Source: Vulcanimicrobiia bacterium (GTDB lineage: Bacteria; Vulcanimicrobiota; Vulcanimicrobiia; Vulcanimicrobiales; Vulcanimicrobiaceae). Taken from it: a stretch of DNA of 6,496 bases. The first letter of the stretch is position 1. Every line of letters starts with the position of its first letter. The stretch covers positions 1 through 6,496 of the forward strand of contig JANWKW010000179.1 in the NCBI GenBank assembly GCA_025451135.1, given 5' to 3'. Both the position numbers and the translations under genes were made by a program. Of this stretch, positions 1-5,572 are shown in pieces. Below the pieces are notes generated by a model. It saw nothing but the letters and a program-made list of their open reading frames with translations, ran no database searches and was not told the DNA's origin.

Positions 1-564
1 CGCCAGGTCGACTTCAAGAATTGCGTCATCATCATGACCAGCAACGTCGGCGCGACCGGCATGCAGACGACCACCGATATCGGCTTCCGCCTGCAGAAGA
101 ACAGCGAAGAGGATGAGGCCAAGTCGTACGAGCGGATGAAGACCAAGGTCCTGGAAGAGGTCAAGCACACCTTCCGGCCCGAGTTCCTCAACCGCATCGA
201 CGAGATCGTCGTCTTCCATCAGCTGACGCGTCCGGAGATCGAGGAGATCGTCGGACTCGAACTGACCAAGGTCGCGGCCGAGGTGAAGGCCCAGGAGATG
301 ATCCTCAAGGTCACCGACGCGGCGAAGGCGCTCCTCGCGGCCAAGGGCTGGGATCCGCAGTTCGGCGCGCGTCCGCTGCGCCGTTCGATCCAGCGTCTGG
401 TCGAGGACGACTTGGCCGAAGAGATGATCCGCGGCCACTTCGTCGCCGGCGATCACGTGCTGGCCGACGTCGATCCCGACAATCCGGATAAGCTGAAGTT
501 CAGCAAGATCCCCTCGGTCGAACCCCCGGCCGCCACGGCTCCGCCGGAGCCGGCGCACACGTAG
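1..564 (+). CDS. clpC: ClpC-type AAA+ ATPase subunit of Clp protease, C-terminal part (5' end outside window)
   Basis: This is the end of the second AAA+ module of a class I Clp/Hsp100 ATPase, open from base 1 and ending in TAG. Visible in order: the sensor-1 strand VIIMTSN (Asn codon 43-45); a DIGF loop (76-87) where ClpC and ClpA carry their ClpP-docking tripeptide; the arginine-finger block FRPEFLNRIDEIVVF (finger Arg 193-195); and sensor 2 GARPLRR (Arg 370-372), followed by the C-terminal small domain. The wording matches Bacillus ClpC closely. The IGF loop argues against the disaggregase ClpB, which lacks it. Such proteins unfold substrates in the cytoplasm and thread them into ClpP. The Walker motifs, N-domain and middle domain lie outside the window. 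After the conserved end (about base 470) comes an extra Pro/Ala-rich tail of about 30 residues. A terminator follows directly, so this is the last gene of its transcript. ClpA or ClpE are less likely alternatives. Confidence 0.95.
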   Translation, partial: RQVDFKNCVIIMTSNVGATGMQTTTDIGFRLQKNSEEDEAKSYERMKTKVLEEVKHTFRPEFLNRIDEIVVFHQLTRPEIEEIVGLELTKVAAEVKAQEMILKVTDAAKALLAAKGWDPQFGARPLRRSIQRLVEDDLAEEMIRGHFVAGDHVLADVDPDNPDKLKFSKIPSVEPPAATAPPEPAHT

Positions 565-565
565 A

Positions 566-596
566 AGAGGCGGCACGCGAAAGCGTGCCGCTTTTC
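566..596 (+). terminator. Intrinsic terminator of clpC
   Basis: A perfect 9-bp inverted repeat (GCGGCACGC at 570-578 and GCGTGCCGC at 583-591) encloses a GAAA tetraloop (579-582). TTTT (592-595) follows at once, and upstream AAGAG can extend the stem through A-U and G-U pairs. It begins one base after the clpC stop codon. The T-run is short but the hairpin is textbook, so it should separate clpC from the downstream gene pair. Confidence 0.88.
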
Positions 597-628
597 TAAA
601 GACTTTTTGAGACGCCGCGGCGCATAGT

Positions 629-651
629 AGTGGCAGTTCTCTGTCACTTTT
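629..651 (+). promoter_or_regulatory. Small dyad/hairpin followed by TTT just before the Shine-Dalgarno
   Basis: AGTGGCAG (629-636) and CTGTCACT (641-648) form an 8-bp stem with one G-U pair around a TTCT loop. T residues continue to 651, and the ribosome site starts at 653. The shape could be a weak attenuator, a 5'-UTR hairpin that sets translation, or a DNA operator with an 18-base dyad core. A perfect 10-base palindrome, CGCCGCGGCG, lies just upstream at 613-622. I could not pair a convincing -35 with a -10 in 596-665, so the transcription start is not located. The function is inferred. Confidence 0.4.
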
Positions 652-652
652 C

Positions 653-658
653 GGAGGG
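653..658 (+). promoter_or_regulatory. Ribosome binding site fixing the ATG at 666
   Basis: GGAGGG lies seven bases before ATG 666. This selects 666 over the in-frame GTG at 630, which would add twelve residues, sit inside the hairpin and push the signal peptide inwards. TTG 663 is also in frame but less likely. Confidence 0.82.
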
Positions 659-665
659 TTCGTTG

Positions 666-3600
666 ATGCAGGTCGGCTTCTCGTTGCGCGCGGGCGCATT
701 CGCGGTGTGTGCGTTCCTGGCGGCTGCCGGGGCGGGAGCGGCGGCCTCGCCGGCGCCTTCTCCGAGCGCGAGCCCGACGGCCTCGCCGACGCCGGCGCCC
801 ACGGCCAAGCCCGTCTACCAGAGCATGACGTGGCGTGAGATCGGGCCGGCCCTGCCGGGCGGCCGGGTGGCCAACGTGGCCGGATCCTCGCGCGACGCGA
901 ACCTCTACTACGCCGGCGCGGCCGGCGGCGGGGTCTGGAAGACGACGGATGCGGGCCTGACCTGGCATCCGGTCTTCGAGAAAGAGGCGGTCGCCTCGAT
1001 CGGCGACGTCGTCATCGACCCGAACGACGATGCGACCGTCTGGGTCGCGACCGGCGAAGGCAATCCGCGCAACGACGTGATCCCCGGCGCCGGCGTCTAC
1101 AAGTCGACCGACGCCGGCAAGACCTGGAAGAAGATGGGGCTCGAGGGCACGCGCACGATCACGCGCCTGGTCGTCGATCCCAAGAACTCGAAGCACGTGA
1201 TCGTCGCCGCGCAGGGCGACGTCTACGCGCCCAGCACCGAGCGCGGCGTCTACGTGACCTTCGACGGCGGTGCGACCTGGGCGAAGACGCTCTACGTCTC
1301 CGATCAGGCCGGGGCGTCCGACGTCGCGATCGATCCCAACCACCCGAACGTGGTCTACGCCGGCATCTGGCACTTCGTGCGCAAGCCGTGGACGACCAAC
1401 TCGGGCGGAAGCGACGACGGGCTCTACAAGTCGTCCGACGGCGGCCGCACCTGGACGCAGTTGAGCGGACATGGACTGCCCGACGGCACGCTCGGGCGCA
1501 TCGGCCTGGCGGTCGCGCCGAGCACCGGCCGGGTCTACGCGTTGATCGAGGCGACCAAAGGCATCCTGTGGCGCTCGGACGATGCCGGCGGGACCTGGAC
1601 GCTGGTCAGCAGCGACACGCTCGTGAATCAGCGTCCGTTCTACTTCTCGCACGTCGTGGTCGACCCGCAGAACGCCGACCGGCTCTACGCGCTCTCGGCC
1701 GCGTTCTCGGTCTCGAGCGACGGCGGCAAGACGTTCCGTCTCTCGCCCGGCTCGCCGCACGGCGACTTCCACGGCCTGTGGATCGCGCCCAACGATCCCA
1801 AACGCATGATCGTCGCCGAGGACGGCGGCGTCGCCATCTCGCTCGACCGCGCGCGCTCGTGGGCCTTCGCGCGCGATATGCCGGTCGGCGAGGTCTACCA
1901 CGTCGGCGTCGGCGCGACCGGCAACCCGTACTGGATCTGCGGCGGTTGGCAGGACAACAACGGGTGGTGCGGTCCGTCGTTCACGACCGATCCGTCCGGC
2001 ATCCTCAACAAGCATTGGGTCGACGTGGCCGGCGGCGACGGGCAATGGGCGGTCCCGGATCCGATCGATCCCGATTGGCTGTGGGCTGACTCGCAGCAAG
2101 GCGCCGTGAGCGTCTACAACCGCAAGACCCGCGACACGTTCTACGTCCAGCCCTACATCGCGACGGCCGAGGAGAACTTCGATCAGCGCACCGCCAAGTA
2201 TCGCTTCAATTGGGATACGCCGATCGCGTTCGCGCCGTGGGACGGGCACATCGCATGGCTCGCCGGCAACGTCGTGTTCCAGACCACCGATCGCGGCCGC
2301 CACTGGACGCGCATCAGCCCCGACCTCACGCTCGACGAGAAGGACCACCAGGTCCCGCCGGGCGGTCCGATCACCCACGACGTCTCGAGCGCCGAGAACT
2401 ACAACACGATTCTCGACATCGAAGGCTCGGCGCTGGCCAAGGGCGAGATCTGGGTCGGGACCGACGACGGACAGATCCAGCTGACGCGCGACGGCGGCAA
2501 GCGCTGGAAGAACGTCACGCCGGCCGGCATCCCCGACCACGGCGAGTTCGAGACGGTCGCGCCGTCGACGACGGTCGCCGGCACGGCCTACGCCTCGATG
2601 GACCGGCACCTGCTCGGCGACTATGCGCCGTACCTGTTCGTGACGCACGACTTCGGAGCGCATTGGAGCGCGATCGCGAAGGGTCTGCCGGCCGGCGCGT
2701 ACGCGCGTTCGGTGCGGCCCGACCTGCACAACCGCGACCTGGTCTACGCCGGGACCGAGACGGGTCTGTGGCTTTCGTGCGACGGCGGCGCGAGCTGGCA
2801 CGACTTCAAGAACGAGCTGCCGACCGCATCGGTGCGCGACATGCGCTTCCAATCGACCTGGGACGATCTCGCGATCGCGACCCACGGCCGCGCGCTCTAC
2901 ATCATGGACGACCTGCGGCCGGTGCAGCGGGCCGCCTGCACGGCGCCCAAGGATCCATTCGTCCTCGCGCCGCGCGTCTCGTATCAGTACGACCTCCACG
3001 GCGACGACGAAGGCACCTACACCGATTACGCCGGCAGCAATCCGGCCTTCGGCATGGCGATCACGTACTACCAGCCGACGCCGTCCAAGACGCCGCCGGT
3101 CATCAAGATCTACGATGCGAAGCATCGCCTGGTCCGCACCGTCCAGGGCGACCGCAGCAACCCGTTCGCGCCGAAGGCCCAGCCGTGGATCACCAACGAC
3201 GCCGGACTGCAATCGTTCGTCTGGGACTTCACCCGCGACGGTCCGGTGAAGTGGAACGGCGCCGGCAAGTTCTTCAAGGGTCCGGACGAAGGCGCGGGCG
3301 TTCCGCCGGGCACCTATACGGTCTCGATGACGCTCTCGGGGAAGACGTTCACGGTGCCGGCCGTCGTCAAGCCGGATCCGGACACGCTCGAGACGCCCGC
3401 CGAGATCCAAGCGGCGGCCGCGTTCAACGACAAGTACACGCAGAAGCTCTCGGCGCTCGACGTCGTGCTCAACGGTCTCGACGACGTGAAGGCGCAGTTG
3501 ACCAAGACGCGAGCGGCCGCGGATGCGAAGCACGACGCGGCTACCGTCGCGACGATCGACAAGGCGTTGGCCGATCGCCAGACGCTCCAGGATTCGTTGA

Positions 3601-3836
3601 CGGCCGACTACCAGAACTTCGAGGACTTCGTGCAGCGCTCGGGGCGGCTGCGTGAGGATCTCGGGAGCACGGGCACGGGCCTGGTGACGCCGGCGATCCT
3701 GGAATACGCCGGTCGCGTGGACGCCAACTACGACGCGCGGATGCGCGCGTATAAGGCGTACGTGCAGACGCTCGCTCCTCTCTCGGGGGCCCTCAAGGCC
3801 GCGGGCTATGCGGAGGTAAAGACTCCGGCGACATGA
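666..3836 (+). CDS. Exported VPS10/sortilin-like BNR (Asp-box) beta-propeller protein
   Basis: A 1056-aa exported protein. Residues 1-27 look like a Sec signal peptide (Arg8, Ala/Phe-rich core, cleavage near AGAAA|S), followed by a Pro/Ser/Thr linker to about residue 45. Asp-box motifs of the S/T-x-D-x-G-x-T-W type recur from Asp95 (TTDAGLTW) to Asp706 (SCDGGASW). I count about eleven, of which the ones near bases 1836, 2280 and 2640 are degenerate. Asp boxes mark beta-propeller blades. The blocks GGWQDNNGWCGPS (about 426-438), RFNWDTPIAFAP, and THGRALYIMDDL (from 739) are typical of bacterial proteins labelled 'glycosyl hydrolase' or VPS10-domain. A FlgD/Fn3-like beta domain (about 808-907, PPGTYTVSM) and a helical tail (about 908-1056) complete the usual family layout and length. 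Substrate and activity are unknown; the family is likely extracytoplasmic binding or scaffolding. The GH74 opening motif with its catalytic Asp is not seen, so hydrolase activity is doubtful. The stop codon overlaps the next gene's start. Confidence 0.92.
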   Translation: MQVGFSLRAGAFAVCAFLAAAGAGAAASPAPSPSASPTASPTPAPTAKPVYQSMTWREIGPALPGGRVANVAGSSRDANLYYAGAAGGGVWKTTDAGLTWHPVFEKEAVASIGDVVIDPNDDATVWVATGEGNPRNDVIPGAGVYKSTDAGKTWKKMGLEGTRTITRLVVDPKNSKHVIVAAQGDVYAPSTERGVYVTFDGGATWAKTLYVSDQAGASDVAIDPNHPNVVYAGIWHFVRKPWTTNSGGSDDGLYKSSDGGRTWTQLSGHGLPDGTLGRIGLAVAPSTGRVYALIEATKGILWRSDDAGGTWTLVSSDTLVNQRPFYFSHVVVDPQNADRLYALSAAFSVSSDGGKTFRLSPGSPHGDFHGLWIAPNDPKRMIVAEDGGVAISLDRARSWAFARDMPVGEVYHVGVGATGNPYWICGGWQDNNGWCGPSFTTDPSGILNKHWVDVAGGDGQWAVPDPIDPDWLWADSQQGAVSVYNRKTRDTFYVQPYIATAEENFDQRTAKYRFNWDTPIAFAPWDGHIAWLAGNVVFQTTDRGRHWTRISPDLTLDEKDHQVPPGGPITHDVSSAENYNTILDIEGSALAKGEIWVGTDDGQIQLTRDGGKRWKNVTPAGIPDHGEFETVAPSTTVAGTAYASMDRHLLGDYAPYLFVTHDFGAHWSAIAKGLPAGAYARSVRPDLHNRDLVYAGTETGLWLSCDGGASWHDFKNELPTASVRDMRFQSTWDDLAIATHGRALYIMDDLRPVQRAACTAPKDPFVLAPRVSYQYDLHGDDEGTYTDYAGSNPAFGMAITYYQPTPSKTPPVIKIYDAKHRLVRTVQGDRSNPFAPKAQPWITNDAGLQSFVWDFTRDGPVKWNGAGKFFKGPDEGAGVPPGTYTVSMTLSGKTFTVPAVVKPDPDTLETPAEIQAAAAFNDKYTQKLSALDVVLNGLDDVKAQLTKTRAAADAKHDAATVATIDKALADRQTLQDSLTADYQNFEDFVQRSGRLREDLGSTGTGLVTPAILEYAGRVDANYDARMRAYKAYVQTLAPLSGALKAAGYAEVKTPAT
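3812..3836 (+). promoter_or_regulatory. ATGA stop-start overlap with upstream GGAGGT (translational coupling)
   Basis: TGA (3834-3836) of the propeller gene overlaps ATG (3833-3835) of the next gene. GGAGGT at 3812-3817 lies 15 bases before the ATG, further than ideal for independent initiation, and no other start codon lies between. Reinitiation by ribosomes finishing the first gene is the simplest reading and would tie the amounts of the two proteins together. Confidence 0.72.
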
Positions 3837-5500
3837 TCCGCTCGCTCGCCGTCGGCGCGCTGGTGATCGGCGTGCTGACGGCGCAGGTGCCGTCACCCAC
3901 GCCGCCGCCGACGCCGCCCCCGCTCCCAACGACGACCCCAAGCGCGTCGCCGTCGCCCGCCTCCGCCGGCCTCGCGGTGTCGCCGCTGTCGGTCGCGATG
4001 CCGCCCGGCGGGTTCGCCGACGTGACCGTCGGCAACGCGAGCGGCGACGTCGCGGCGACGTTCGACAAGCATCTCGCGACCGCTATCGTCGATCTCGCGG
4101 CGCACGTCGTCCGGGTGACGGCCGGGGCGGCGACCGGGAACGACGTCATGCACCTCACCGATCCGAGCGGCGCGCAGGTCGACGTGCCCGTCCGCATCGC
4201 GCCGTACGGCGGCACGCTCGCACAGACGCTCACCTTGAACGTCACCGGCACGCCGGCCGACGCGGATTGGGTCGCCGCCCAGATCCGCGATCTGCTCCGC
4301 CGCTCGACCGCGGTACAGCCCGGAGCCCAAGCGACCTTCTCGGTCGCACCCCTAACGGCTCCGCTGGCCAGCGGTGCGCGCACGAGCGTCTCCGTGCCGG
4401 TGCAGATCGTGGGCGGCGCCGACTATCTCGACGTGGCCGGCACGACCGTCGTCAACGTGCAGAACATGACGCTCGATCCGTTCACGCCCACGCTGCTGCT
4501 CTACGACGACGACCCGGAGCGGATCGTCGGCGACGGGCCGCTCTTCCGCGCGACCGTCCGGCCCAACGAGCCCGCGCGGCTGTACTACTATCACGACAGC
4601 GATGCGGGCAGCCATCGCGTCGTGATGTTCCTTTCGGCGACCACCGCCGAACCGACGCCCGTCCAGGTCGTCGCGGCGACCGGCGGTCCGAACGTCGACG
4701 TGATGACGGTCGGACACAACGTCAGCCGCAACTACGTACTCTCGAAGCTGCGCAATCAGGGCGTCGTGATCGACCTCGCCCAGGATCGCGGCGACTACCC
4801 GTTCCTCGACGTGACCTTCGGCGGCGGCGCGGGCATCGCGGGATCGGTCGACCTTCGGGTGCTCGGCGGCGGGCCGGTGACGGTCGCGCTGCTGGCGGTC
4901 CCGGCGGACGCCGACGCCGATGCGATCGCGCAGATCGCGCTCCAGGCACCGCTGGCGAAGGATGGGCACGGGCGCAGCGGGATCTTCAAGCTCGACGGCG
5001 GCTACGGCAACGCCTATAAGAACTACGTGGCGGGCGGCCCGGACGTCTCCCTGATCTACGGCGACGCGGGGCCGCCCGCGGCCGACGCCGACGCGGGCCG
5101 CGACGCCGGCGACTACGGCGTCCTGCAGACGATCGCGTTCTCGCTGAACAACCCGACCGACAAGCCGGCCGTCGCCTATCTCTACGAACGTCCGATCGGC
5201 GGCATCGTGCGCTCGACGTTCTTCCTCGACGGCACCGCGGTCGAGATGGGCTGCGTCCGCGACCCGTCCCGGCGCTACCAGATCTCGACGTACGCGCTCG
5301 CCCCCGGGGCGACCGTGCCGCTGACCATCGCCACCATGACCGACGGCGGCTCGAACTACCCGATCGAGATCGGGGTCAGCGCCACTCCGCCGATCCCCAC
5401 GACCCCGGCGATCGACGCGCCCGACGGCTGTTTCCCGAAGGCGGCCCCGAGCCCCGAGGCGAGCCCCAGCCCGGAGGCCTCGCCGAGCCCGCGGGTTTGA
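3833..5500 (+). CDS. Uncharacterised exported beta-rich protein with Pro-rich linker and PSPEAS tail
   Basis: I do not recognise this 555-aa protein. It opens with a short signal peptide (Arg3, hydrophobic 5-15, likely cut after LTA at residue 17) and a linker of Pro, Ser and Thr to about 46. Residues 47-126 look like an Ig-like or pilus-N-terminal-like beta domain, ending in HLTDPSGAQVDVPVRIA. Residues 128-166 suggest a short strand-helix unit. After a further beta segment comes a long beta region with recognisable blocks: LLLYDDDPERIVGDGPLF (from 221), RLYYYHDSDAG (near 250), VGHNVSRNYVL (from 293), and a second half with FSLNNPTDKPAVAYLYE. The only two cysteines, 474 and 533, could form a disulfide after export. 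The tail repeats PSPEAS. There is no sorting signal, transmembrane anchor or catalytic motif that I can see. It overlaps the propeller gene by ATGA, so a joint extracytoplasmic role is inferred. The coding call is firm; the function is unknown. Confidence 0.9.
   Translation: MIRSLAVGALVIGVLTAQVPSPTPPPTPPPLPTTTPSASPSPASAGLAVSPLSVAMPPGGFADVTVGNASGDVAATFDKHLATAIVDLAAHVVRVTAGAATGNDVMHLTDPSGAQVDVPVRIAPYGGTLAQTLTLNVTGTPADADWVAAQIRDLLRRSTAVQPGAQATFSVAPLTAPLASGARTSVSVPVQIVGGADYLDVAGTTVVNVQNMTLDPFTPTLLLYDDDPERIVGDGPLFRATVRPNEPARLYYYHDSDAGSHRVVMFLSATTAEPTPVQVVAATGGPNVDVMTVGHNVSRNYVLSKLRNQGVVIDLAQDRGDYPFLDVTFGGGAGIAGSVDLRVLGGGPVTVALLAVPADADADAIAQIALQAPLAKDGHGRSGIFKLDGGYGNAYKNYVAGGPDVSLIYGDAGPPAADADAGRDAGDYGVLQTIAFSLNNPTDKPAVAYLYERPIGGIVRSTFFLDGTAVEMGCVRDPSRRYQISTYALAPGATVPLTIATMTDGGSNYPIEIGVSATPPIPTTPAIDAPDGCFPKAAPSPEASPSPEASPSPRV
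5447..5491 (+). repeat. C-terminal PSPEAS hexapeptide repeat, 2.5 copies
   Basis: Residues 539-553 read PSPEAS, PSPEAS, PSP. The two full DNA copies differ at several third positions and use different Ser codons while the peptide is unchanged. This points to selection on the peptide or an old duplication rather than a fresh DNA slippage. It mirrors the Pro/Ser linker at the N-terminus, and probably acts as an extended, flexible cell-wall or periplasm spacer. Confidence 0.75.
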
Positions 5501-5509
5501 TGAAAAATT

Positions 5510-5544
5510 GAGTTTGTGCGCCGCCTTCTTGGCACACCAAACTC
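5510..5544. promoter_or_regulatory. Long imperfect dyad in the gap before the WYL gene
   Basis: The left arm GAGTTTGTGCGCC (5510-5522) pairs with the right arm GGCACACCAAACTC (5531-5544) across an 8-base loop, with one mismatch and one bulged base. The outer seven pairs are perfect. On the + strand no T-run follows, so it is a poor intrinsic terminator for the gene before it. On the - strand the hairpin is followed by AATTTTTC, which has terminator form, although no - strand gene enters from the right within the window. It could instead be an operator for the adjacent WYL regulator. The structure is seen; the role is inferred. Confidence 0.5.
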
Positions 5545-5552
5545 CACCGGCG

Positions 5553-5561
5553 TGCTACGCT
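5553..5561 (+). promoter_or_regulatory. Possible extended -10 promoter element of the WYL gene
   Basis: TGCTACGCT fits the extended -10 form TGnTAnnnT. Transcription would start near 5568, leaving only about five bases before ATG 5573. This would explain why no Shine-Dalgarno sequence precedes that ATG. No good -35 lies at the right distance; TTGGCA at 5529 is about 21 bases away, which is too far. Confidence 0.35.
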
Positions 5562-5572
5562 TTGGTCACGAC

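Noticed and set aside
607..635. A sigma70 promoter using TTGAGA at 607-612
   Set aside because: The -35 match is good, but no -10-like hexamer lies 16-18 bases downstream, so it is not listed.
666..746. Lipoprotein signal at Cys15 of the propeller protein
   Set aside because: The residues before Cys15 (FAV) do not fit a lipobox, and the hydrophobic core continues after it to a good AxA cleavage site.
1388..3655. Long + strand frames in a second register within the propeller gene
   Set aside because: The products are Arg-rich with no family resemblance; they are out-of-frame readings of a well-supported gene.
453..3941. A 1162-codon open frame on the - strand opposite the propeller gene
   Set aside because: Its product is an Arg/Val/Asp-rich low-complexity mix without domains or a sensible start. 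Long antisense frames are expected opposite GC-biased genes, and the + strand frame encodes clear Asp-box motifs.
3793..4989. Several - strand and alternate + strand frames within the second exported gene
   Set aside because: They are biased in composition, mutually overlapping, lack ribosome sites, and are contradicted by the continuous beta-rich frame from 3833.
4907..5112. Asp-Ala tracts (PADADADA, ADADAGRDAG) as calcium-binding loops
   Set aside because: They do not fit DxDxDG spacing of EF-hand or thrombospondin-type loops, and alternating GAC/GCC codons are common low-complexity in GC-rich genes.
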